Shown here in pieces: positions 32,546-41,021 of a stretch of DNA of 64,000 nucleotides. Both the position numbers and the translations under genes were made by a program. Origin of the DNA: Paractinoplanes ovalisporus (lineage in GTDB: Bacteria > Actinomycetota > Actinomycetes > Mycobacteriales > Micromonosporaceae); contig NZ_JAENHP010000025.1 in assembly GCF_016834655.1 (NCBI RefSeq), positions 62,001-126,000 of the forward strand, given 5' to 3'. Under the pieces are notes generated by a model. It saw nothing but the letters and a program-made list of their open reading frames with translations, ran no database searches and was not told where the DNA came from. The number at the start of each line of letters is the position of its first letter. Within the stretch, counting starts at the first letter, position 1.

Positions 32546-34702
32546 ATGGCCGGGACGGGTGGCGGGGTGAGCCCCTCAGTGATGCCCGCGTTGCCCTCGC
32601 AGGCCGCCGCCACACCGGCCGGGCGGCCCGGCTGCACCGAGCTCGTGCACGGGCGCGACTGGAGCGGCACCGAGCTCGGGCCGCGCGACCACTGGGACCC
32701 GGCCGTCTCGGCGACCGTCGAGCTCGTGTTGTCCTCCCCGATGCCGATGGCCTACAGCCACGGCGACGGCTTCCTGCTGATCTACAACGACGCGTACGCC
32801 GACCTGCTCGGTTCCCTGCACCCGGCCGCGCTGGGCCAGCCCGCGGCCGAGGTCCTGGGCGATCTGTGGCAGTCGCGCGGGCTGGGCGGGGTCGTCGAGG
32901 AGGTCTACCGCGGCGGGCGGCCGGTGCTCGAGGCCGAGGCTCCCCTCACCGTCATCCGGGGTCAGCCGGGGCGCCCCGAGCAGGCGTTCTTCACCCGGGG
33001 CCACTCCGTGGTGCGTGACCTGCGCGGCAAGGTCAGCGGCGTGCTCACGGTGGCCGCCGAGACCACCCAGGTGACCCGCCGGCTGCAGAACCTGGGCGAG
33101 CTGACCTCGAAGCTGGCCGGCGCCCTCACCATCGACGACGTGGCCCGGGTCGTGCTGGGTTACGCGATGGCCTCGTTCGACCTCGACCACTGCACGTTCG
33201 CGGTCGACGACGGCGGGGCCTACCGCTATGTCCGGCGGATCCGGGGCGAGATGCTCGACGAGGCCGACGAGCGGCTGCCGCCGGTGTGGAAGCGGGTGCC
33301 GAACGATCCGCGTGCGCCGATAGTGACCGCCGCGCAGTCGGGGCAGGCGACGTTCGTACCGGATGGGGAACCTCTGGTGGCGGTGGCGTCCGACCGTCAT
33401 GAACGGCGGATCCGCGCCCTGGCCGCGCTGCCGCTGCGCACGCCCCTGCTCACCGGCGCGCTGACGATCGGCTACCGCGAGGCCCACACCTGGCTGCCGG
33501 CCGAGCGCGCGCTGCTCAACGCGGCCGCCCAACTGGTCGCGCAGGCGGCCGAGCGGGCCCGGCGGTTCGAGGCGCAGCACGGCACGGCCCAGCTTCTGCA
33601 GCGCAGCATGCTGCCCGAACACCTGCCCGAGCTTGAAACGTTCCGCATCGCCGCCCGCTACGACGTGGGCGTCGACGGCAACGCGGCCGGCGGCGACTTC
33701 TACGACGCGTTCCGGCTGCTCGACGGGCGGCTGGCGATGGTGCTGGGCGACGTGTCCGGCCACGACGTGCGCGCCGCCGCGGTGATGGGCCAGGTGCGGG
33801 CCGCGCTGCGGGCGATGGCGCTGACCGATCCGTCGCCGCCGAGCGTGCTCGCGGGCCTCGACCGGCTGGTCGGCTCGCTGGGCGCCGAGTCGCGCAACGA
33901 AGAGATCTTCGTGACCGTGGTCTACGGGGTGCTCGACCCGGCCGACGGCACGATCACCATGTCGAGCGCCGGACACCCGCCACCGGTGCTGCGCCGCGCC
34001 GGTCAGGGCGGCGGCCGCCCCACGGCCGAGCTGGCCAAGGTGCCGCCGGGCGCGCCGCTCGGGCTGGGCGGGCGCTGGCAGACCGGTCAGGTGCGCCTGG
34101 AACCGGGCGACTCGATCCTGATGTTCAGCGACGGCGTGGTCGAGCGCCGGGGCCGGGCCCTCAACGACGGCCTCGACGCGCTGGTGGCGGCGACCGCGGC
34201 GGCGTCCAGCGGCGACCCGCGCAACCTGTGCTCGCTGGCGACCTCGGCCGTGGAGGGTTCGACCGACGACGACGTGGCGGTGCTCGCGGTCGAGCACGCG
34301 GTGGCGATGAGCCGGTCGGCGACCATGCACGTGCCGGCCGAACCGACGGGCCCGAGCCGCGTACGCCAGTGGATGAGCACGCGCCTGCGCGAATGGTCGG
34401 TGCCCGAGCCGATCGTCGGCGCCGCCATCCTCTGCACGAGCGAGCTCACCACCAACGCGCTGCTGCACGCGGGCACGCCGGCCCAGGTGCACATCGACCT
34501 GAACGCCGAACGGCTGCTGGTCTCGGTGGCCGACACCGGCACGCGGGGCAACCTGATCCGGGCGCACGCCGACACGATGAGCAGCCGCGGCCGCGGGCTC
34601 GGCCTGATCGAGGAACTGAGCGATTCGTGGGGCACCGACCCGACCGTGCGGGGCACCACGGTGTGGTTCGAAATGCTTATTCCACGTACGACAACTGATT
34701 GA
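32546..34702 (+). CDS. PAS-GAF-PP2C (SpoIIE) phosphatase with C-terminal HATPase (RsbW-like) domain
   Basis: A 718-residue cytoplasmic signalling protein. In order: a PAS-like sensor (about 50-185, with MAYSHGDGFLLIYNDAYADL), a GAF domain (about 190-350), a RsbU/SpoIIE phosphatase (about 350-570) with the metal motif AAGGDFYDAF near residue 381 and LGDVSGHD, and an anti-sigma-type ATPase (about 590-715) with SELTTNALLHAG and VADTGTRG. Such proteins control partner-switching: the phosphatase activates an anti-anti-sigma factor and the kinase domain binds or phosphorylates it. No anti-anti-sigma gene is adjacent. The frame is open to 32381; ATG 32546 is preferred. Confidence 0.9.
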   Translation: MAGTGGGVSPSVMPALPSQAAATPAGRPGCTELVHGRDWSGTELGPRDHWDPAVSATVELVLSSPMPMAYSHGDGFLLIYNDAYADLLGSLHPAALGQPAAEVLGDLWQSRGLGGVVEEVYRGGRPVLEAEAPLTVIRGQPGRPEQAFFTRGHSVVRDLRGKVSGVLTVAAETTQVTRRLQNLGELTSKLAGALTIDDVARVVLGYAMASFDLDHCTFAVDDGGAYRYVRRIRGEMLDEADERLPPVWKRVPNDPRAPIVTAAQSGQATFVPDGEPLVAVASDRHERRIRALAALPLRTPLLTGALTIGYREAHTWLPAERALLNAAAQLVAQAAERARRFEAQHGTAQLLQRSMLPEHLPELETFRIAARYDVGVDGNAAGGDFYDAFRLLDGRLAMVLGDVSGHDVRAAAVMGQVRAALRAMALTDPSPPSVLAGLDRLVGSLGAESRNEEIFVTVVYGVLDPADGTITMSSAGHPPPVLRRAGQGGGRPTAELAKVPPGAPLGLGGRWQTGQVRLEPGDSILMFSDGVVERRGRALNDGLDALVAATAAASSGDPRNLCSLATSAVEGSTDDDVAVLAVEHAVAMSRSATMHVPAEPTGPSRVRQWMSTRLREWSVPEPIVGAAILCTSELTTNALLHAGTPAQVHIDLNAERLLVSVADTGTRGNLIRAHADTMSSRGRGLGLIEELSDSWGTDPTVRGTTVWFEMLIPRTTTD

Positions 34703-34898
34703 CAAACGTGGCTGGACACGCTCCCACTACTGGCAGGATTCCGGCCCGTTCACGCTCGTGTAACACCTAACCTACAGGCAGTCACTTTAGGTAGCGGAAA
34801 GATGCTCTAAAGCGGACATTGAACCCCAGGGTAGTGACGGCGCGTATAGATTGCCGTAGAGTCTTCCTCATTCGGGGACGTCCACGTTGGAGCGGTAT

Positions 34899-35669
34899 AT
34901 GCGGATAAGAGGCTTTGCGCCGTCGACGCCTTGCTGGGTGGAACTGACAGCTTCCGACCCGGACGATGCGGCTGGTTTCTACGCCGGACTCTTCGGCTGG
35001 CAGGTCGAGGGCGATCGATTCCTGCTCGACGGCAACGCGGTGGCCGGCATCGGCCGGACCCGTCCGGAACGGTCCGAGGGCTGGCTGACCTACCTGGCCG
35101 CACCCGACCTGCAGACCACGATCACCGACGTCACCAACGCCTACGGGCGGCAGCTGACCTGGCCCGAGGAGCGCCACGGCGCCCGTACGGCGGTCATGGC
35201 CGACGCCTCCGGTGCGATGTTCGGCCTGTGGCAGGCCGCCGGGTTCGCCGGCGCCCAGCTGCGCGGCGAGCCGGGCACGATGGAGTGGTCCGATCTGATC
35301 ACCGACGACGTCACCGCGGCGACCCGGTTCTACGGCTCGGTCTTCGGCTGGACACTGACGCAGGAATTCGGCAGCAGCGAGTGGCTGTCCGAGGCCCACG
35401 ACTCGGTGGCCGGCCTGATCACCGGCCGCTACGACGTCCGCTGGCAGCCCTCTTTCCAGGTGGCCGACACCACCGAGGCGATCGACCGCTGCGCCGGGCT
35501 GGGCGGCCGGGTGATCTCGGGACCGGTCGAGATGGGCCTGGGCAGCTACGTCGAGATGGTCGACCCGCACGGCGCCCCGTTCGCCGTCACCGCGCCGGTG
35601 CATCGCCCAGTCGAGTTGAATGTCGCCTACAACGACATCATCGGCATGGAGCTGACCTACGGCGGGTAA
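34899..35669 (+). CDS. Tandem VOC-family protein
   Basis: A 256-residue protein with two VOC modules, about 1-120 (CWVELTASDPDDAAGFYAGL with FGWQV) and 125-245 (MEWSDLITDDVTAATRFYGS with VFGWTL). Each starts with the same aligned pattern, so it is an internal duplication common in actinomycete glyoxalase-like proteins; metal ligand residues are partial and the substrate is unknown. Start fixed by GGAG six bases before ATG 34899. The 196-base gap before it (34703-34898) holds TTGAAC and TATAGAT at poor spacing. Confidence 0.88.
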   Translation: MRIRGFAPSTPCWVELTASDPDDAAGFYAGLFGWQVEGDRFLLDGNAVAGIGRTRPERSEGWLTYLAAPDLQTTITDVTNAYGRQLTWPEERHGARTAVMADASGAMFGLWQAAGFAGAQLRGEPGTMEWSDLITDDVTAATRFYGSVFGWTLTQEFGSSEWLSEAHDSVAGLITGRYDVRWQPSFQVADTTEAIDRCAGLGGRVISGPVEMGLGSYVEMVDPHGAPFAVTAPVHRPVELNVAYNDIIGMELTYGG

Positions 35670-35699
35670 GGGAACAGGCGTTCGAAGGAGATGAGCGCC

Positions 35700-35891
35700 A
35701 TGACCGATCTGAACGCCGAGAAAGACCCGTCCGACTGGACCACCGGTGACGAACCGGCGACCGGCGCGCAGGAGTCCTACCTGCACACGCTGGCCACCGA
35801 GGCGCACGAAGAGGTGCCGGAGGGCCTGACCAAGGCCGACGCGTCCCGCAAGATCGACGAGTTGCAGGAAAAGACTGGCCGCGGCCAGTAG
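35700..35891 (+). CDS. DUF3072 family protein
   Basis: A 63-residue acidic protein, EKDPSDWTTGDEPATGAQES then YLHTLATEAHEEVPEGLTKA, DASRKIDELQEKTG, a clear DUF3072 pattern; function unknown. The ribosome site AAGGAG ends at 35690 and leaves 9 bases to ATG 35700, so I use that rather than ATG 35691, which would have no spacer. Directly followed by a strong terminator. Confidence 0.85.
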   Translation: MTDLNAEKDPSDWTTGDEPATGAQESYLHTLATEAHEEVPEGLTKADASRKIDELQEKTGRGQ

Positions 35892-35895
35892 CCGG

Positions 35896-35929
35896 AAGGC
35901 CGACCCATCCCGGGTCGGCCTTCTTTTTT
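35896..35929 (+). terminator. Strong intrinsic terminator
   Basis: AAGGCCGACCC (35896-35906), loop ATCCC, GGGTCGGCCTT (35912-35922), then C and six T. The clearest rho-independent terminator in the window; it isolates the DUF3072 gene from the HTH gene downstream. Confidence 0.93.
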
Positions 35930-35938
35930 GCCTTGCGT

Positions 35939-35981
35939 GTCAACCGGGGTTGACGGGGGCGCCGCGTCAACGTAAGTTGAC
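35939..35981 (+). promoter_or_regulatory. Tandem palindromes GTCAAC...GTTGAC upstream of HTH-Clp_N pair
   Basis: Site 1 at 35939-35954 is GTCAACCGGGGTTGAC (perfect 7-bp arms, 2-base spacer). Site 2 at 35966-35981 is GTCAACGTAAGTTGAC (perfect 6-bp arms, 4-base spacer). The two begin 27 bases apart. Site 2 ends 3 bases before the ATG at 35985, which implies direct blocking of transcription start or of a leaderless message. The small HTH protein encoded next is the likely binder (inference). Confidence 0.65.
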
Positions 35982-35984
35982 AGG

Positions 35985-36221
35985 ATGACCGAAGCAACCG
36001 ACCTCGCCGCGGCGGCGAGCAGCGCCGATCCCCGGGTCGGCCTGCGCGCGGTCGTGGCGCTGCGCCGCCTGCTCGAGGGCCTCGAGCATCTGCAGGTGGC
36101 CAACGCCCGCCGCAAGGGCTGGTCCTGGCAGGAGATCGCCGACGCGCTCGAGGTGACCCGCCAGGGCGTACACAAAAAGCACGCGCGCCTGATGCCGGCG
36201 CCGGACCCACGGGAGGACTGA
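35985..36221 (+). CDS. Small HTH DNA-binding protein, 78 aa
   Basis: A helical protein whose C-terminal half is an HTH (RRKGWSWQEIADALEVTR then QGVHKKHARLM), as in the small regulators that accompany Clp_N proteins in actinomycetes. It has no sensory domain; sensing may be done by the partner. Located 3 bases before the Clp_N gene and directly downstream of two palindromes, so autoregulation is likely. Confidence 0.88.
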   Translation: MTEATDLAAAASSADPRVGLRAVVALRRLLEGLEHLQVANARRKGWSWQEIADALEVTRQGVHKKHARLMPAPDPRED

Positions 36222-36224
36222 ACA

Positions 36225-36830
36225 ATGTTCGAGCGATTCACCGCGGACGCGCGCGCCGTCGTCGTCACCGCCCAGACCGACGCCCGGTCGATGCACCACG
36301 AGCACATCGGCACCGAACACGTGCTTCTCGCGCTGCTGGCCGATCCGGACGGCGCGGTCGCCCGCTCGACCGGGCTCGATGCCGAGACTGTCCGCGCCGA
36401 CATCCTCGAGCGCATCGGCGGGCACACGCAGGACGGCCCGGTGCTGAGCGAGGCCGACGCCGAGGATGCGGCCGCGCTCAAGGCGATCGGGATCGACCTG
36501 GCCGCCGTACGGGAAGCCATTGAAGCCAACTTCGGAGCCGGCGCCCTGAAGTTGCCGCGCCCGGCCAAGAAGAAGGGGTTGTTCGGCAAGTTCTCCGCGT
36601 CGAGCGGGCACATCCCCTTCACCAACCGCAACAAGAAGGTGCTCGAGCTGTCGCTGCGCGAGGCGATCCGGCTCAAGCAGAAGTTCATCGCGCCCGAGCA
36701 CATCATGCTGGGGCTGCTGCGCGAGGGGAAGGGCCTGGCCGCGCTGATCATGGCCGACCGGGGCATCGACTTCGACCGCCTGAAGGCCGACATGGAGCGC
36801 TCGGTCTCCTTGGAAGATCAACCCCGGTAG
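36225..36830 (+). CDS. Clp N-terminal-domain protein without ATPase
   Basis: A 201-residue protein with two Clp_N repeats, at about 2-70 (FERFTADARAVVVTAQTDAR, HEHIGTEHVLLALL) and 130-195 (LELSLREAIRLKQKF, IAPEHIMLGLLREGKGLA), and no AAA+ domain. Clp_N binds adaptors or damaged proteins on ClpA/ClpC, so this stand-alone form may act as a stress sensor or adaptor for the small HTH protein or for Clp protease. Transcribed with the HTH gene (3-base gap); its end overlaps the convergent 36818 gene by 13 bases. Confidence 0.88.
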   Translation: MFERFTADARAVVVTAQTDARSMHHEHIGTEHVLLALLADPDGAVARSTGLDAETVRADILERIGGHTQDGPVLSEADAEDAAALKAIGIDLAAVREAIEANFGAGALKLPRPAKKKGLFGKFSASSGHIPFTNRNKKVLELSLREAIRLKQKFIAPEHIMLGLLREGKGLAALIMADRGIDFDRLKADMERSVSLEDQPR

Positions 36831-37210
36831 TAGACCCTCAGCTGGTGACCGTCGGCGGTGTGATGCCAGCCGACGTCCCCCAGGGTGGTGATGTCCGGCC
36901 GCTTCTCGAGCCAGGCGGCCGCCATCGCGAACGCCTCAGCCGGCGTCTCCCCGATGAAGACGACCCGGCGTTCCCACTCCTCGAAGACGGCCTGACGGGC
37001 CCGGGGTCCGCCGACGATCGCGGTCGGACCGATCCGGCGCCCGTTGCGCACCCCGCGCACATACCAGTCGTTGAGCTCCTCGTCGTGGTCGACCGACCAG
37101 CCGTCGATGCGGCCCAGGTCGTTGACGATCGCGTTGCGCGCGCAGTCGAGGGCAGCATCCAGCGTGGCGAACTCGATCACTTCGCCCTCGTACTCCACCC
37201 GGAACGCCAT
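36818..37210 (-). CDS. Hypothetical protein, 130 aa
   Basis: A soluble alpha/beta protein starting MAFRVEYEGEVIEFATLDAA and containing WERRVVFIGETPAEAFAMAA. I do not recognise it; the repeated pattern of a strand followed by an Ala-rich helix suggests two related halves. ATG at 37210, convergent with the Clp_N gene and overlapping it by 13 bases. Codon use is normal for the window. Confidence 0.72.
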   Translation of the reverse strand: MAFRVEYEGEVIEFATLDAALDCARNAIVNDLGRIDGWSVDHDEELNDWYVRGVRNGRRIGPTAIVGGPRARQAVFEEWERRVVFIGETPAEAFAMAAAWLEKRPDITTLGDVGWHHTADGHQLRVYYRG

Positions 37211-37280
37211 CGCCTACCCCCACAGGCCGGGCCGAACCCAGGGCCCGACGATAGCCGATGTTGCGAGTAAGTTTCAGATC

Positions 37281-38114
37281 ATGCCTGCTCACGTCCTGGT
37301 CACGGGAGCCGCCGGCCTGATCGGCAGCGCCGTTCTCGACCTCCTGGCCGCCCGGAGCATCACCACCACCGCGCTGGTTCCCGAGCCGGGCCCAACCCAG
37401 GCTTCCCGTACGGTCGTGGCCGACGCCCGTGACACCGCGCGGGTCGCGGACGCTCTCGAAGGCGCCGACGCGGTCATCCACCTGGCCGCCATCCCCACCC
37501 CCGACCGCGATCCCGACGAGGTGGTCTTCGGGCACAACTCGCAGGCCACGTTCACGGTGCTCGACCAGGCGGCCCGGCGCGGGGTGAGCAGCATCGCGTT
37601 CGCCAGCAGCTACGCGATCGGCGGGCTGCCGTTCGCGCGGGTCCCGCTGAGCCTGCCCTACCTGCCGATCGACGCCTCGTTGCCCCTGCAGATCACCGAC
37701 CCGTACGCCCTCTCGAAGCGCGCCGACGAGGCCACCGCCGACATGATCCACCGCCGTTACGGCACAACCGTGACGGCTCTGCGCCTGCCGTTCGTCGGCG
37801 GGTTCGATCGCCTCCGTCCGATGGCCGCTCTCTACACGAGTGACCCTGGGCGCGGGGCCGCCGACGTGTGGAGTTACCTCGACGTGCGTGACGCGGCCAC
37901 CGCCCTGGTCGCGGCCCTCTCCCCCACCGTGCCCGGCAATCATGTGCTCTATGTGGCCGCGCCCGACACGCTCGCGCCCCAGCCGACCGAGTGGCTGCTC
38001 GACCAGTTCCATCCCGGCGTACCCAGGCCGCACTTCCCCGGCCGTACGGTGCCGATCGACCTCAGCCCCGCCCGCGATCTGCTGGGCTTCACCGCCACCC
38101 ACGTGTTCGCATGA
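37281..38114 (+). CDS. NAD-dependent epimerase/dehydratase (extended SDR)
   Basis: A 277-residue Rossmann enzyme with VLVTGAAGLIGSAV at the N-terminus, the Ser in FASSYAIGG and the catalytic YALSK. It resembles sugar epimerases and uronate-dehydrogenase-like SDRs. It overlaps the mannonate-dehydratase-like gene by 4 bases (ATGA), so the two act together, plausibly in sugar-acid breakdown. ATG 37281 is used; the longer frame to 37044 lies antisense to the 130-aa gene. Confidence 0.88.
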   Translation: MPAHVLVTGAAGLIGSAVLDLLAARSITTTALVPEPGPTQASRTVVADARDTARVADALEGADAVIHLAAIPTPDRDPDEVVFGHNSQATFTVLDQAARRGVSSIAFASSYAIGGLPFARVPLSLPYLPIDASLPLQITDPYALSKRADEATADMIHRRYGTTVTALRLPFVGGFDRLRPMAALYTSDPGRGAADVWSYLDVRDAATALVAALSPTVPGNHVLYVAAPDTLAPQPTEWLLDQFHPGVPRPHFPGRTVPIDLSPARDLLGFTATHVFA

Positions 38115-39331
38115 ACGCGCCCACCATCACCGGCGTCCGGGCCGTCGTGACCGCGCCCGAGGGCGTCAACCTGGTCGTGGTGCGGATCGACACGTCCGAG
38201 CCCGGCCTGTACGGGCTGGGCTGCGCGACCTTCCACCAGCGCTACGCGGCCGTGGTCGCCGCGCTGGACACCCACGTCACCCCGCTGCTGCTCGGCCGCG
38301 ACGTCTCCCGGATCGCCGACATCCACCGCACGCTGCACTTCTCGTCATACTGGCGGGGCGGTCCGGTGCTCAACAGCGCCCTGTCCGGCGTGGACATGGC
38401 GCTGTGGGACATCGCCGGCAAACGGGCCGGGCTGCCGGTACACGACCTGGTCGGCGGGCGGCTGCGCGACGCCGTGCCGGTCTATCTGCACGCGTCGGGC
38501 GCCACGATCGACGAGACCCTGGACGACGCGCAGGCGCTGGTCGAGGCCGGCTACCGCCACGTCCGCCTGCAGACCGGTCAACCCGGCCTAGGCACGTACG
38601 GGGCGCCCGGCACCTCGAACGCCCACCCCGGCGCGCCCTACCCCGACGGCTGGGACGTCGGCTTCTACCTGCGCCAGACCCCGCGCCTGTTCGCCGCCGC
38701 CCGGGCCCGCCTCGGCGACGACGTCGAACTGCTTCACGACGTGCACAGCCGGCTCACGCCGAAGCAGGCGGTCACACTGGCGCGGTCCCTGGAACCGTAC
38801 GGGCTGTTCTTCCTGGAGGATGTGATCGCGCCCGAGCATTACGACGAGCTTCCCGCCGTACGGGCTCAGGCCCCGGTCCCGCTGGCCGTGGGCGAACTGA
38901 CCGTCTCGGTGGCCGACGCCGCCCGCCTGGTGACCGCCGGCGGCGTCGACCTGCTGCGCTGCCACATCTCCGCGATCGGCGGCTTCACGCCCGGCCTGAA
39001 GCTGGCAACGTTGTGCGAGATGCACGGCGTGCGAACGGCCTGGCACGCCCCCGCCGACGTCTCCCCGATCGGCGCCGCCGCGAACTTGGCGCTCGACGTG
39101 ACAAGTCCCGCGTTCGGCATCCAGGAGGGCCACATCTACCCCGACGTGGTCCACGAGATCCTCCCCGGCACTCCCGTGATCGAGGCCGGTTACGCCCACC
39201 CGTCGCTTTCCCCCGGTTGGGGCATCGACTTGAACGAGAAGGCGGCAGCGCGCTACGAACCGGTGGTGGGCGGGCATGAGCGCTGGGCCGCCACGGTCCG
39301 CCGCCCCGACGGTTCGATCGAGGCCCCTTAG
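38111..39331 (+). CDS. Enolase-superfamily dehydratase, ManD/RspA-like
   Basis: A 406-residue mandelate-racemase/enolase-type enzyme. Magnesium ligands appear in ELLHDVHSRLTPKQAV (Asp), FFLEDVIAPEHY (Glu) and LAVGELTVS (Glu), and the catalytic His in TAWHAPADVSPIG, the pattern of the D-mannonate dehydratase (ManD, also called RspA) subgroup. It would dehydrate a sugar acid such as mannonate or gluconate, but many members of this subgroup are weakly active, so the substrate is not fixed. Coupled to the upstream SDR by ATGA. Confidence 0.87.
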   Translation: MNAPTITGVRAVVTAPEGVNLVVVRIDTSEPGLYGLGCATFHQRYAAVVAALDTHVTPLLLGRDVSRIADIHRTLHFSSYWRGGPVLNSALSGVDMALWDIAGKRAGLPVHDLVGGRLRDAVPVYLHASGATIDETLDDAQALVEAGYRHVRLQTGQPGLGTYGAPGTSNAHPGAPYPDGWDVGFYLRQTPRLFAAARARLGDDVELLHDVHSRLTPKQAVTLARSLEPYGLFFLEDVIAPEHYDELPAVRAQAPVPLAVGELTVSVADAARLVTAGGVDLLRCHISAIGGFTPGLKLATLCEMHGVRTAWHAPADVSPIGAAANLALDVTSPAFGIQEGHIYPDVVHEILPGTPVIEAGYAHPSLSPGWGIDLNEKAAARYEPVVGGHERWAATVRRPDGSIEAP

Positions 39332-39480
39332 CCTGTGCAAAACCCGTTGTGGCGGCAACGCCGTCCTGTGGACGAACACCCTTGATCAGCTTGACGGGGC
39401 GTACCTTCAACCCCAGCTCTCCCCCGGGTGGGTGGACGGGGTTAGGTGGGGGGCCTTCACGTGAGGACTACCACTTAGTG

Positions 39481-39494
39481 TTTCAAATCTGAAA
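39481..39494 (+). promoter_or_regulatory. Palindrome TTTCA-N4-TGAAA at the MarR gene start (operator site A)
   Basis: TTTCAAATCTGAAA, followed by AGAGTTACAGTTTC. TACAGT at 39500-39505 could be a -10 element, which would put transcription start at or next to ATG 39512, a leaderless message. The same arrangement recurs before the pirin gene (39968). The rest of the gap 39332-39480 shows nothing clear. Confidence 0.6.
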
Positions 39495-39511
39495 AGAGTT
39501 ACAGTTTCCGG

Positions 39512-39952
39512 ATGGCCGACCCCCTGACGGACACCCAGCAAGTCGCCTGGCGCACCTTCATCGAGAGCTCGTGGGCACTGCACACGCACCTCGAAGACGA
39601 GCTCCGCGCCCAGACCGGCCTCAGCATGAACGACTACCACGTGCTGGTCGTGCTCTCCGAGGCCCCCGAACACCGGCTCCGCATGGGTGAACTGGCGGGC
39701 CGGCTGGTCTTCTCGCCGAGCCGCATCACCTACCAGATCAGCTCGATGGTCAAGCGTGGCCTGGTTCGCAAGCAGCCCTGCCCGGAGGACGGGCGCGGCC
39801 AGGAGGCCGTACTCACCGACGAGGGTATGCGGGCGCTCGAGTCCGCGGCGCCGCTGCACCTCATCACCGTCCGGGACAGCTTCATCGACCTTCTCGACCC
39901 GGACGAACTGGCCGTGATCGCCCGGGTGTTCGCCAAGGTGCGGAAGGCCTGA
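39512..39952 (+). CDS. MarR-family regulator
   Basis: A 146-residue winged-helix repressor: GLSMNDYHVLVVLSEAPEHR, RMGELAGRLVFSPSRITYQI for the recognition helix, and EDGRGQEAVLTDEGM for the wing. The family senses phenolics or oxidants. It is followed 67 bases later by pirin, and both genes have the TTTCA-N4-TGAAA palindrome in front, so this MarR very probably controls both. Confidence 0.93.
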   Translation: MADPLTDTQQVAWRTFIESSWALHTHLEDELRAQTGLSMNDYHVLVVLSEAPEHRLRMGELAGRLVFSPSRITYQISSMVKRGLVRKQPCPEDGRGQEAVLTDEGMRALESAAPLHLITVRDSFIDLLDPDELAVIARVFAKVRKA

Positions 39953-39967
39953 ACCGGCTCCCTGGTA

Positions 39968-39981
39968 TTTCAGTTTTGAAA
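39968..39981 (+). promoter_or_regulatory. Palindrome TTTCA-N4-TGAAA before the pirin gene (operator site B)
   Basis: TTTCAGTTTTGAAA, followed by GAGTTATGGTTC, with a possible -10 TATGGT at 39986-39991 at nearly the same distance as in site A. The pirin ATG is at 40020 with AGGAGG at 40008-40013, so this message has a normal leader. Confidence 0.6.
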
Positions 39982-40019
39982 GAGTTATGGTTCAGGGACC
40001 ACGAGTCAGGAGGCACGCC

Positions 40020-40991
40020 ATGCCCGCCATCACCGTCGACGACGTTCTTGTTCTGCCGCGGCTTCCTCAGCTCGACCCCGCCGCCACGAGCTTCCGTCCG
40101 GTTCGCCGCCTCACCACCGCCCCGAGCGGCTTCGAGGGTGAGGGCTTCCCGGTGCGGCGGGCGTTCGCCGGGGTGCCGGTGAACGAACTCGACCCGTTCA
40201 TCCACCTCGATCAGATGGGTGAGGTCGACTACGCGCCGGGCGAGCCGAAGGGGACCCCTTGGCACCCCCACCGCGGGTTCGAGACGGTCACCTACATGAT
40301 CGACGGGATCATGGACCACCAGGACTCGCTGGGCAGCGGTGGCACGATCGCCAACGGCGACACCCAGTGGATGACCGCCGGCCAGGGGATCCTGCACATC
40401 GAGGCGCCGCCGGAGCACCTGGTGACCAGCGGCGGCCTGTTCCACGGGCTGCAGCTGTGGGTCAACCTGCCTCGGGCGGCCAAGATGATCACGCCGAAGT
40501 ACCAGGACATCCGCGGGCGGGAGGCGGCCCTGCTGACCACGCCCGACGGCGGCAGCCTGATCCGGGTGATCGCGGGCGAGGTCGGCGGGCACGCCGGTCC
40601 GGGTTCCACGTTCACGCCGATCAACCTGGCCCACATCACGCTGCAGCCGGGCGCCCGGATCGACCTGCCCTGGCAGCCCGACTACAACGCGCTGGTCTAC
40701 GTGCTGGCCGGGCGCGGCACGGTGGGGGTCGAGCAGCGCCCGATCCACATCGGTCAGCTCGCCGCGCACGGCAAGGGTGACGCCATCCGGGTCAGCGCCG
40801 ACGCCACGCAGGACTCCAACATTCCGGCGATGGAGCTGTTCGTGATGGGCGGCCGCCCGATCCGGGAGCCGGTGGCGCACTACGGCCCGTTCGTCATGAA
40901 CACGCAGGCCGAGCTCAAGCAGGCCTTCGAGGACTTCCAGAAGGGCCGGCTGGGCGTCATCCCGGCCGAGCGCATGCCGCACACCGATTGA
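40020..40991 (+). CDS. Pirin-family protein
   Basis: A 323-residue bicupin. The metal site is visible in the N-terminal cupin as WHPHRGFETVTYMIDG and HIEAPPEH, then a second cupin without clear ligands. Bacterial pirins include quercetin 2,3-dioxygenases and redox-sensing regulators, so enzymatic or regulatory roles are both possible. Start fixed by AGGAGG 6 bases upstream. Coregulated with MarR by the shared palindrome. Confidence 0.93.
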   Translation: MPAITVDDVLVLPRLPQLDPAATSFRPVRRLTTAPSGFEGEGFPVRRAFAGVPVNELDPFIHLDQMGEVDYAPGEPKGTPWHPHRGFETVTYMIDGIMDHQDSLGSGGTIANGDTQWMTAGQGILHIEAPPEHLVTSGGLFHGLQLWVNLPRAAKMITPKYQDIRGREAALLTTPDGGSLIRVIAGEVGGHAGPGSTFTPINLAHITLQPGARIDLPWQPDYNALVYVLAGRGTVGVEQRPIHIGQLAAHGKGDAIRVSADATQDSNIPAMELFVMGGRPIREPVAHYGPFVMNTQAELKQAFEDFQKGRLGVIPAERMPHTD

Positions 40992-41021
40992 TCACGGAGA
41001 GTTCCATAAGGGACGTATTGG

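Noticed and set aside
32576..34705. A 709-residue minus-strand open frame opposite the PP2C regulator
   Set aside because: It is antisense to a gene with clear PAS, GAF, PP2C and ATPase motifs, and its own product has none.
34703..34898. TTGAAC and TATAGAT as a promoter for the tandem VOC gene
   Set aside because: The spacing of about 20 bases is too long for a normal promoter.
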